Assembly: GCA_965222835.1 (NCBI GenBank)
Contig: CBDCUQ010000001.1
Location: 1-64,000 of the forward strand
Length of the DNA: 64,000 nt
Source: CBDCUQ01 sp965222835
Lineage (GTDB): Bacteria; Pseudomonadota; Alphaproteobacteria; Rhizobiales; Hyphomicrobiaceae
Direction: 5' to 3'
The notes beneath the pieces were generated by a model that made no database searches, was not told where the DNA came from, and saw only the letters and a program-made list of their open reading frames with translations. The translations under genes and the position numbers were made by a program. The stretch's first letter is position 1; every line of letters starts with the position of its first letter. This document shows, in pieces, positions 51,301 to 58,423 of the stretch.

Positions 51301-52416
51301 CTCACGATGACCGACGCCGTCATCGATACGCGTTTCGAGCCAGGACGCATCTCCGTTGAGAACCTCTCGGCCCGCGGCCTCGGCGGACGCATAAAATCCA
51401 ACCTCGCCTTCGAAAAAGCCCCAGCAGGTGTCGAGCTGAAAGGCGAGGTCGCCATCGATATCTCCAGTACAAGAACTGACAACAAAGCACCAAGCGACAA
51501 ACCTGGCGACATTGCTTCATTTACGCTGGACTTCTCGGGCAGAGCATTGGCCCCCTCGACACTCATGACCAGCCTTACGGGCAAGGGCCAACTCGTGGTC
51601 GGCGACGCGACGCTGACCGGCAACACGCCAAAAGCCGTATCCCAGGTTGCCGAAGCCGCCCTTCAAGGAAAAGGTGCAAAACAGGGAGACGAGCTAGCAA
51701 ACGCATTCAAGGCGGCCGTGAAAGATGGCACTCTTCCACTCGGCAAACTAAAGCTCCCGGTAACTCTCGCTGCCGGCCGGCTGTCTTTGGACCCAATAAA
51801 GATCGAGACCCGGGACGGCATTGCCTCGGCGAAATCATCGGTTGATCTTTCGGGGATGCGCATACAAACGGCCTGGCAGATCGAACCCAAAGTCTTCAAG
51901 GCTGCCCCGCCGCCGGACGATAATACGCCACCACAGCTGGCGGCCGGAGCCCCCGATAAGGCGCCACCTCGGCCACAGCGCGAGCGCGTGCTCCTGCCGC
52001 CGCTCACCGTTACCTATGCAGGAAAGTTGCGCGACCTCAGCGACCTCGAGCCGATTGTTGCGACCGCGGCGCTTGAAAACGAACTCTCAGCCCGCAAGCT
52101 CGAACGAACGGCCGACGAATTTGAGCGTCTCCGCAAACTCGACGAGCAACGAGCCAAAGCCTATCGCGAGCGCCAGCGCGCACTAGAAGCCGAACGTGCA
52201 AAACAGCTCGAACTGGAACAGGCGCCCTGGCAGCCTCTCGAGCCGGAGGGGGAAGGTGCCGCGTTGCAGGACGGGCAAGCGACAGCCGCGGCCGGAGCAT
52301 CTGCCGAAGACGATCCGGAAGCCGAGACCATTGAGGAACCGATGCCGGCGATCAAACGACGCAAAAAGAAACGGCCAAAGAAAGTCTGGAAACCGTTCCA
52401 GATCCAACCCTACTGA
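48355..52416 (+). CDS. Very large AsmA-family protein
   Basis: A 1353-residue envelope protein. A single N-terminal membrane helix (LLYIGGFLVMVLAALFAVPYF) is followed by the AsmA signature VDWNSYRGVFEEEATRILGRDVRVGGDVNLRLLPAPYVRFEKLKI, and then a long series of beta-strand repeats up to about residue 1180. AsmA-like proteins share the bridge-forming beta-groove of TamB, YhdP and VPS13 and help move phospholipids to the outer membrane. The last 150 residues are a Pro-rich linker, a charged coiled coil (ELSARKLERTADEFERLRKLDEQRAKAYRERQ) and a Lys-rich tail (RRKKKRPKKVWKPF), an unusual addition. Convergent with ybgC. Confidence 0.9.
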   Translation: MNNALLYIGGFLVMVLAALFAVPYFVDWNSYRGVFEEEATRILGRDVRVGGDVNLRLLPAPYVRFEKLKIAEPDDAGGKSFFRAESFTMWLSVPPLLKGVLEANKIELHQPALRLVANPEGGGNWQSLAINSGLVPFVPKDVALQSVTLVDGSLSLNSTRQGEIGRIEGINGELAADGLEGPYKFSGKLLWGGKPRRVRVSTARRDRNGDIRFKTSVRALDTLNSYVLGGRVSDIMGHPKVEGDLTAFVHMNLAIPDDSADEEAAEATPEPDTSADKSPEVQGTSQDLDAEIPDRPALLPESASTGAPPFEMRTKVSGGIDKLTLSEITLSLDQEGAPQLISGEATVNLSERTHLDVALASSWLDLDKLAATGETKAVPADAARRFFEALARQLPDVADTNASLTIDQVTLGGEAMGGVRLLARRSGGPLELKEVRASLPGGAHLSLEGVLAGAQDKRTFDGLISIDGHNLSRFLSWATARAAIVPSRADGAFAFEGGLNLSRNSIAFTEATAELAGMPFTGMMKLKTGKRKRLALSIEGYRIDTGNLWPGSLDPEQLAGLVIPSLRETTEGDKKQEADSALWPAIDGMDLELRLRAAELVDGPRSLNNVDADVTLRGGDLSIPVLKFATQSGLTVDIEGSIQNVRTEAKGDLRGTVKAPSKNAFGELLRLLRLDDEETGKTTEFADLVPFKVAGTFETGKRTRTSADLKFDGTAAGGRIIAKAVLDGGWNAWRTAPAEFSLSVANKKVLPLAQNLIGMTGATEVESGAQPGRLLFHAAGNPTKGLVSVATIEAEGQVLDYKGSITYPAKSTPRLTGNIDVRNGNAGRLLRLVGLSVGGVDRTRIEGAIGVSASGSRIELVPQALKAGNAKIEGKVALTRRDDGLHNIDADLEVDQATVPGLVGLMLENEPVDPPASDPASNATANGQPEKDRQTRSGAGLDAALFDIPGSVWPASNFDRSIFANLRGKAKVRLATLMLEPGLTMTDAVIDTRFEPGRISVENLSARGLGGRIKSNLAFEKAPAGVELKGEVAIDISSTRTDNKAPSDKPGDIASFTLDFSGRALAPSTLMTSLTGKGQLVVGDATLTGNTPKAVSQVAEAALQGKGAKQGDELANAFKAAVKDGTLPLGKLKLPVTLAAGRLSLDPIKIETRDGIASAKSSVDLSGMRIQTAWQIEPKVFKAAPPPDDNTPPQLAAGAPDKAPPRPQRERVLLPPLTVTYAGKLRDLSDLEPIVATAALENELSARKLERTADEFERLRKLDEQRAKAYRERQRALEAERAKQLELEQAPWQPLEPEGEGAALQDGQATAAAGASAEDDPEAETIEEPMPAIKRRKKKRPKKVWKPFQIQPY

Positions 52417-52434
52417 TCAGCACAATCGATAAGT

Positions 52435-52917
52435 CTAGACTTTGAGATCGCCATCGCCAAAGGCATCGCGCACGGCCGCCGAAAGCCTCAACGGCTTTCC
52501 CGACACGGAAATCAACACCACCGTGACCGTAGCCTCAAACACCGCGCGCCCCTCAAGCGTAACTGTCTGCAAAAGCGTAACGCTTGCCCCACCCAACTCC
52601 TTCACTCGCGTTTCGACTTCCAGGATGTCGTCCATCTTCGCCGGACGCAGAAAGTCACAATGCATGCGCCGCACGACGAAAGCCGCCGGCTCGCGGCTTT
52701 CCGAGCCATCGATCAATCGGCGCGAATCCGTTCCAAGAAGACGCAGAAAATCGGTCCGGCCGCGTTCGCACCAGCGGATATAGGACGCGTGATAGGCGAT
52801 GCCGCCAGCGTCCGTGTCCTCAAAATAGACACGGACCGGCAAGACGTGCCGTCGCCAGGTCTCGGATTGAACAAGGCGGCCGGCAAGATCAGGCCATGGG
52901 TTGGTCGGTGAGGTCAT
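52435..52917 (-). CDS. ybgC: YbgC/4-hydroxybenzoyl-CoA thioesterase family protein
   Basis: A 160-residue hot-dog-fold acyl-CoA thioesterase. The active-site motif VYFEDTDAGGIAYHASYIRWCERGRTDFL contains the catalytic Asp. Tol-Pal-associated YbgC proteins normally sit at the head of tolQRAB-pal; here no tol gene follows, since the convergent AsmA gene ends 18 bases away. It lies downstream of ruvB and a phosphoesterase gene on the same strand. The ATG at 52917 lacks a good ribosome-binding site; longer frames overlap the upstream gene and have unconserved sequence. Confidence 0.88.
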   Translation of the reverse strand: MTSPTNPWPDLAGRLVQSETWRRHVLPVRVYFEDTDAGGIAYHASYIRWCERGRTDFLRLLGTDSRRLIDGSESREPAAFVVRRMHCDFLRPAKMDDILEVETRVKELGGASVTLLQTVTLEGRAVFEATVTVVLISVSGKPLRLSAAVRDAFGDGDLKV

Positions 52918-53011
52918 ATCGTGTCGAACTACCGGCAAGCGCCGCCTCCGGCAAGAGGCCTGAGCATCAGAACATCTGACCGACATGCGCCCTATGGCCT
53001 CATGAGACGGC

Positions 53012-53983
53012 CTAAGCCACCGCCTCGTCGTTGCCACCCAGTTCGACAATCACGATCTCCGGCGGCACACCGAAACGAACCGGAACGCTGCTGCAGCCAA
53101 GTCCGCCGGACACGATGAGGTTGCGCTCCTCCTCAACGATATGCCCGTAAAGAAAACGGCTGCCGTACTTCGATGGCACGATGGGCGCGTAGCCACCGAG
53201 AGCCACTTGTCCGCCATGGGTATGTCCGCAGACGGTCAGCGCCACGCGATCTGGAACATCAGGAAAAATGTCCGGCTCATGCGCCATGAGGACCACGGGC
53301 GCCTCATCTGTAATTTTGTCAAGCGTGGCACCAAGGTCATCGACACCGTCGTAGTCGACTTTGCCACCGCGCACAAAGGCCTGATAGCGCTCAGGCCGCG
53401 GCCAGAAGGCCCACTGATCGCCGAGTCCGGCCAGCCAAAACGCCTGCCCATCCTTTACAAAGCGAAGAGCATCGTTTTGGTGGACGGGAATGCCCGCACC
53501 TTCGAGAGCGCGCTGTGCCGAAGGAACCCCCTGGCGGGATGATTGAACCACACGGTCATCCCACCAGTCGTGATTACCGAGAACCGCGTGCGTACCAAAA
53601 CGCGCCTCTAGTCCGCCGAGGGCCCCCGCCCAATCGCGATCAGCAACCTTGGTGGAGAATCTCTCCAGCTTGTGACCGGCCACATAATCGCCAAGCAAGA
53701 GAACCGCATCGGGATTTTCCGCATTGGTCAACCTGACGATTTCATTGAGGCGTTCCACACCCATCCAAGGATTGCAGACGTGAAGATCAGCGAGCAGCGC
53801 AAGCCTGAGTTTCAGGCCCTTTGGCCAACCCTTGGGCGTTAAAGCATAGCGGGTGAAGTTGAGCCGCCACGGCTCGGCCACCGCGTAACCGCCAAAGCTC
53901 GCGGTGCCCACCGAAGCGAGCGACATGCCCCTTAAGAATTGTCTGCGCGTCAGCAAAACGTTCCTCTCTGTCCGGCAACACAT
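53012..53983 (-). CDS. Tat-exported calcineurin-like metallophosphoesterase
   Basis: A 323-residue phosphoesterase with a twin-arginine signal (LTRRQFLRGMSLASVGTASFGGYA), so it is folded in the cytosol and exported. Metal-binding motifs are LLADLHVCNP (Asp, His), LLLGDYV, VLGNHDWWDD (Asn-His-Asp), VLMAHEPDIF and CGHTHGGQV. The type with the terminal GCSSVPVRFGVPPEIVIVEL block resembles YaeI-like phosphodiesterases. I chose the ATG at 53983; a TTG at 53956, five bases after GAGAGGA and just before the Tat motif, is quite plausible. It lies between ruvB and ybgC in the same orientation. Confidence 0.88.
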   Translation of the reverse strand: MCCRTERNVLLTRRQFLRGMSLASVGTASFGGYAVAEPWRLNFTRYALTPKGWPKGLKLRLALLADLHVCNPWMGVERLNEIVRLTNAENPDAVLLLGDYVAGHKLERFSTKVADRDWAGALGGLEARFGTHAVLGNHDWWDDRVVQSSRQGVPSAQRALEGAGIPVHQNDALRFVKDGQAFWLAGLGDQWAFWPRPERYQAFVRGGKVDYDGVDDLGATLDKITDEAPVVLMAHEPDIFPDVPDRVALTVCGHTHGGQVALGGYAPIVPSKYGSRFLYGHIVEEERNLIVSGGLGCSSVPVRFGVPPEIVIVELGGNDEAVA

Positions 53984-54088
53984 TGAGCGCGTTGCGGCAT
54001 GCGTGGGCCCCAATAGGGCGAGATTTTGAAACGCATGCCGTTCCACTGACGCGAAGCAAGAATCGGGCCGGAGTGTGGTTAACCGGCC

Positions 54089-55144
54089 TTAAGCCGATTC
54101 GTCGTCATCGGCATCCGGATCCAACAACGGCAGTTCCGGCCCCCCACCACGCGCGGGCCCGGTCAACCCAATGTGGCGAAATGCTTTAAGGGTCAAAACC
54201 CGCCCCCTGGGGGTGCGGCCGATAAACCCTTGCTGCAAAAGATAGGGCTCGACAATTTCCTCGAGCGCATCCCGCGGCTCCGAAAGCGCGGCCGCCAGCG
54301 TCTCGATGCCAACCGGCCCCCCATCGTAATTTTGCGCAATGCAGGTCAAATAGCGATGATCGAGCGCATCCAGCCCCTCTGTATCTACCTCCAGCGCCCG
54401 CAACGCGGAATCGGCAATCGCAGCATCGATCCGCGCCAGATCGGCCACCGCGGCGAAGTCCCGGACGCGCCGTAAGAGACGCCCTGCAATTCGCGGCGTG
54501 CCCCGCGACCGCTTGGCAATCTCGCGCGCACCGTCCGCTTTCAAAGGCGCGTTAAGAACCCGCGCACCGCGGGTCACCACCTGCTCCAGCTCGTCCACAT
54601 TATAGAAGTTGAGCCGCATCGGAATGCCGAAGCGATCGCGAAGCGGAGTCGTCAGTAGTCCCGCCCGAGTCGTGGCACCAATAAGCGTAAACTTTGCCAG
54701 ATCAATGCGAACACTGCGCGCTGCCGGCCCCTCACCAATTATGAGATCGAGCTGAAAATCCTCCATCGCGGGATAGAGAACCTCCTCAACCGCCGGATTA
54801 AGACGGTGGATCTCGTCGATAAATAGGACATCGCGCTCCTCAAGATTGGTGAGCAGAGCTGCCAGATCGCCGGCCTTCGATATGACAGGCCCAGATGTCG
54901 CGCGAAACCCGACGCCCAGCTCCTTCGACATGATCTGCGCGAGTGTCGTTTTGCCGAGACCCGGCGGACCAACAAACAGCACGTGGTCGAGCGCTTCCTT
55001 TCGCTTTCGCGCAGCCTCAACGAACACCTTGAGGTTCGCACGCGCCTGTTCCTGGCCGATAAATTCGTCAAGCGACTGCGGCCGGATCGACGCTTCAAAA
55101 GCTTCCGGATCGCGCTTGTCGCTGTTCACAAGGCGGTCGATCAT
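54089..55144 (-). CDS. ruvB: Holliday junction branch-migration ATPase RuvB
   Basis: A 351-residue RuvB motor that drives branch migration with RuvA. Walker A is VGPPGLGKTTLA, Walker B is VLFIDEIHRLNPAVEE, sensor 1 is LIGATTRAG, the arginine finger region is TTPLRDRFG, and the C-terminal winged helix includes IGRTPRGRVLT. The last 20 residues are acidic. In most alphaproteobacteria ruvB directly follows ruvC and ruvA; here the upstream neighbour is a PilZ gene and ruvCA is not in the window. Confidence 0.95.
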   Translation of the reverse strand: MIDRLVNSDKRDPEAFEASIRPQSLDEFIGQEQARANLKVFVEAARKRKEALDHVLFVGPPGLGKTTLAQIMSKELGVGFRATSGPVISKAGDLAALLTNLEERDVLFIDEIHRLNPAVEEVLYPAMEDFQLDLIIGEGPAARSVRIDLAKFTLIGATTRAGLLTTPLRDRFGIPMRLNFYNVDELEQVVTRGARVLNAPLKADGAREIAKRSRGTPRIAGRLLRRVRDFAAVADLARIDAAIADSALRALEVDTEGLDALDHRYLTCIAQNYDGGPVGIETLAAALSEPRDALEEIVEPYLLQQGFIGRTPRGRVLTLKAFRHIGLTGPARGGGPELPLLDPDADDDESA

Positions 55145-55350
55145 GGTTTGTTCGTGGGCTTATTCGGCCACGGCGTCAAGGGCGCGGCCAGACTTGTAAC
55201 CGGCAATCCAACAAGCCAGTTGACGACACGCCGCAATCTACGCGGACATGGCGATCGGATAAGGATTAGGAAATGCCCGGGACCTTCCGAAGCAGCCAAG
55301 TGAAGGCGGACTTGTCCCGGCATCCCGCGTTGACCAGCGCCGATACAAAG

Positions 55351-55380
55351 AAAAAAGGCCGGACGATTACTCGGCCGGCC
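55351..55380 (-). terminator. Intrinsic terminator of the third pilZ gene
   Basis: On the minus strand a GC-rich hairpin (GGCCGG ... CCGGCC, 55357-55362 with 55375-55380) is followed by TTTTTT (55356-55351). It lies about 50 bases after the stop of the pilZ gene and isolates it from ruvB. Confidence 0.75.
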
Positions 55381-55428
55381 ACCCAAAGAAAGGCCGAACG
55401 GCCCATCATCTAATGACGCAAAGACCTG

Positions 55429-55797
55429 CTAGGGACCTTTGCGTGAAACCTGGCGCACCGAACTGAGGAAACGGACCCCGACAAGACCAAGTCTGCGCCA
55501 GACGACGGCACAATCAACTTCAACCCGGTCCCCGCTGATGGACAACGTGAACTTGCTAGGGATCTTTGCCCGGGAGCCGATCAAGTTCTCAGCCGAATCG
55601 TGCACGTAAAGCCGAGCGCCGGCCGTCGAGATATCGCACACCAGGCACGGCAACGCGACATCAAGCGAAGCCGCCTCGATCAGTGCAGGCTCACCAGCCG
55701 GTCTGCGCACGGCAGCACGTCGCTCTTGCCGCGCCACCGTATTTTCAGGTGAGCTTGATTTGGAAGTCTGCGTCGGGAGCATGTGTTGCAGTGACAT
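55429..55797 (-). CDS. PilZ-domain protein (third, divergent copy)
   Basis: A 122-residue single-domain PilZ protein with a complete c-di-GMP signature: RQERRAAVRRPAGE and DISTAGAR. It shares length and layout with the two pilZ paralogues at 42-45 kb but is far more diverged. It has its own terminator and is flanked by about 250 bases without genes upstream, so it is a single-gene unit. Likely a cytosolic c-di-GMP responder; target unknown. Confidence 0.83.
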   Translation of the reverse strand: MSLQHMLPTQTSKSSSPENTVARQERRAAVRRPAGEPALIEAASLDVALPCLVCDISTAGARLYVHDSAENLIGSRAKIPSKFTLSISGDRVEVDCAVVWRRLGLVGVRFLSSVRQVSRKGP

Positions 55798-56044
55798 TGC
55801 CGCTATAACTCCACATCAACCTTTGCGGTGTGTTTTCACGCAAGTGCAATTTTGAACCTGAACCGCTAACATTCTGTTCATAAGTGTCGCTAAGCCCACG
55901 CTAATGCCTGTCCCAGCTTGAGGCAAACGATCCAAGCAACAGCCAAGCAACAGCAATGCATCCTTTCAAATTTGCAAACCAACCTATGGCCTACACGTAT
56001 TGTTGAGCAGCGTTAAGTGAATGCAAACAGCAACGGCACGTAAA

Positions 56045-56323
56045 CTATTCACGGCTTGCGCCGCTCTCGCCGGCCGTACCCGCCGAGCCAGCCCTGCGCC
56101 ACCTGAGCACCAGCCATAGAATTAGCAGAGGTATGACGGCAACAGCCGCATAGACCGCGACGTGCTTCAGTACCGCTTGCCGCATAGCGGCAATCGTTGA
56201 GGGATCGACAGGACTGAGATCGAGCGGCAGGTGCGGCCAGTTCACATAGGCCAGCACGGCCATAATTGAGATCCACACGACGGCCAGCAGAAGACAGCTG
56301 ATACAGGTCTGCGACTGTGTCAT
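56045..56323 (-). CDS. Small two-helix membrane protein
   Basis: A 92-residue protein with two hydrophobic helices (CISCLLLAVVWISIMAVLAYV and HVAVYAAVAVIPLLILWLVLRW), joined by a loop with NWPHLPLDLSPVDPSTIAAM, and a short Gly/Ser/Ala tail. The ATG at 56323 has GGGAG eight bases upstream; longer frames have no such site. I do not recognise the family. No operon partner is evident. Confidence 0.6.
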   Translation of the reverse strand: MTQSQTCISCLLLAVVWISIMAVLAYVNWPHLPLDLSPVDPSTIAAMRQAVLKHVAVYAAVAVIPLLILWLVLRWRRAGSAGTAGESGASRE

Positions 56324-56663
56324 GTTTGAACTCCCAATGAGCGGCGTAGAGAGTGTAGCGCAATGCGCTGGTACTTGCGAAAACCGTGCAACTGAAGCCA
56401 GCGGGCCAAGCGCTATTGCGGCCCAGTCGTGGCAATAAGGAACCAATAACGTGCTGTTCTAGTTAGTTCATCTCTCGGTCTTTCGACCTGTGCGAGCGCT
56501 GACCCCATCCGGCTAAGAGCTCCCAAACCGCGATTTCGATCCTGGCGGAACCAGGATTGACCTCCGCCAGAACAGGTCGGCATCAAACATGTTAGGCACA
56601 CGAGGAGACCCCACAGGCCCGGACCGGGATCTGTCAACCCGCCCGGATTCGCGCTAGTCTAAC
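56324..56663. other. Divergent intergenic region
   Basis: About 340 bases between the small membrane protein and the ModE-like gene. Frames crossing it show no conserved features. I see no strong promoter pair or hairpin apart from a weak GGGCC...GGCCC symmetry near 56403-56425. Confidence 0.35.
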
Positions 56664-57170
56664 GTGGTCTTTATTGAACGGCGGAAATCGAACCCATCTT
56701 TCGGAGAACAAGTCTTGGACCCAGTATCTTTGGAACCACAATCTGGCGACGCCGCACCGCGGCGGACGCGGACACCCTCTGTAAAGGTACGAACATCACG
56801 TGGCAAAGAAAGCACCAACGGTGCAAACCAAAGCGTGTCCCCGGAGCTCAAACTACAGGTCAACCTTCCGAACGGATCTCGTCTTGGTCCCGGGAAAATT
56901 AAGCTCTTGGAAATGATCAGCCAGGAAGGCTCGTTAAGCCGTGGCGCCGCAAAAATGGGAATTTCCTACCGGCGCGCGTGGCTCTTCATGCAGCAGGTCA
57001 ATGATGCATTTTCAGTTCCGGCCATTGCAACGCCGGAAGGAGGCCACGGCGGAGGCTCCGCAAAACTAACCGAATTTGGCCGCCAATTGATTGAGCGCTA
57101 TCGCCAGATGGAGAAGGCAGCCGATGCGGCCGCAGCTGAAACGCTCCACTGGCTCGACACACACAAATAA
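56664..57170 (+). CDS. ModE-like winged helix-turn-helix regulator (single domain)
   Basis: A protein of up to 168 residues whose C-terminal 110 residues form a ModE N-terminal-type DNA-binding domain: GSRLGPGKIKLLEMISQEGSLSRGAAKMGISYRRAWLFMQQVND, then GGGSAKLTEFGRQLIERYRQME. There is no molybdate-binding TOBE domain, so molybdate cannot be sensed as in E. coli ModE. The first 60 residues are Pro/Ser/Arg-rich and may not all be translated: a TTG at 56715 has GGAGA seven bases upstream and could be the real start. No mod transport genes are adjacent. Convergent with prfB (17-base gap). Confidence 0.78.
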   Translation: MVFIERRKSNPSFGEQVLDPVSLEPQSGDAAPRRTRTPSVKVRTSRGKESTNGANQSVSPELKLQVNLPNGSRLGPGKIKLLEMISQEGSLSRGAAKMGISYRRAWLFMQQVNDAFSVPAIATPEGGHGGGSAKLTEFGRQLIERYRQMEKAADAAAAETLHWLDTHK

Positions 57171-57187
57171 GGCGACGCGGCGAGCGC

Positions 57188-58322
57188 CTATTCCAGATCT
57201 GCAACGACCGCTGCTTCACCATCTCCTTTGATGCGGTGGGACAGCGTCGCCTCGATAAAAAGATCAATATCTCCGTCGAGCACATCGGCAGGGCTCGTGC
57301 TCTGCTCGCCCGTACGCAGATCCTTCACCAGCTGATAGGGTTGCAGGACATAAGAGCGAATCTGATGGCCCCAGCCAATATCGGTCTTCGCGGCCTGCTC
57401 GGCACTTGCTTTTTCTTCCCGCCGTTTTAGCTCGCGTTCATACAGCCGCGCCTTCAAACGCTTAAAAGCAATGTCCTTATTCTGGTGCTGCGATCGCTGC
57501 TCTTGAGCAAAAATCACAATTCCGGTTGGCTTGTGCACGAGACGAACAGCCGATTCCGTTCGGTTCACGTGCTGCCCACCCGCACCCGATGACCGGGCAA
57601 AAGAAATGTCTACCTCACCGGGGTCAATATCGACCTCGATCGAGTCGTCGATAACCGGATAGACAGTGACCGAAGCAAAGCTTGTGTGCCGGCGCGCATT
57701 GGAATCGAACGGCGAAATGCGAACCAGCCGATGCACGCCCGCTTCTGTCTTGAGCCAGCCGAACGCATTGTCGCCCTCGATCTCGAGCGTCGCCGATTTG
57801 ATGCCAGCCTCTTCCCCCGGGCTCTCATCAATGACTTTCACTTTGAAACCGCGGCGCTCGGCCCAGCGCATGTACATGCGCATGAGCATAGATGCCCAAT
57901 CCTGGCTTTCCGTTCCCCCAGCGCCCGCATGCACCTCAACATAGGTGTCCATGCTGTCGGCTTCGCCGGAAAGAAGCGCCTCAATGCTTCTGCGCTGCGC
58001 ATCCTGATCGAGCCGGGCAAGCGCCGCTTCTCCCTCCGCCATAACGGCAGAATCGCCCTCGGCTTCACCGAGCTCCAAAAGCGTTACGCTGTCGTCGAGT
58101 TCACGCTCCATCCGCCGAAACTCGGCAAGCGAGCGCTCCAGGCTCTGGCGTTGACGCATTACCTTTTGGGCGTCCGCAGGATTGGCCCATAGTTCTGGAT
58201 CTTCGGCGCGCTTGTTCAGCTCAGCGAGCCGCTCCTCCGCGTGCTCGGGGTCAAAGATACCTCCTAAGAAGCGACAGTGCCTCTTGGATAGAATCGACCA
58301 TCTTTTCCGCTTCAGCGCGCAT
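57188..58322 (-). CDS. prfB: Peptide chain release factor 2, with programmed +1 frameshift
   Basis: RF2 recognises UAA and UGA stop codons and releases the peptide. The first 23 codons (58322-58254) encode MRAEAEKMVDSIQEALSLL-RRYL and end at an in-frame TGA (58253-58251). A +1 shift at CTT-TGA-C moves translation into the long frame (58252-57188, 354 residues), which starts DPEHAEERLAEL. The complete protein is 377 residues. The GGQ motif (SGAGGQHVNRTES) and the stop-reading SPF motif (RISPFDS) are present. Calling it from the ATG at 58159 would lose the N-terminal domain. An ATG one codon upstream (58325) is an alternative start. It follows the PBP1A gene on the same strand. Confidence 0.93.
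58250..58265 (-). promoter_or_regulatory. prfB: Programmed +1 frameshift site of prfB
   Basis: Read on the minus strand: AGGAGG (58265-58260), three bases TAT, then CTTTGAC (58256-58250). The internal Shine-Dalgarno three bases before the CUU slippery codon, next to UGA-C, is the classic autoregulatory arrangement: low RF2 lets ribosomes pause at UGA and shift to the RF2 frame. Confidence 0.93.
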
Positions 58323-58423
58323 CATAAAACTCCCGCTTTTCGGATCACTCTTACGAGCCGACCTCATATAGGATTGCAGCGGCACGATGTAAACGCCGTG
58401 TGTCAACCCGGATCAGCTTGAAG

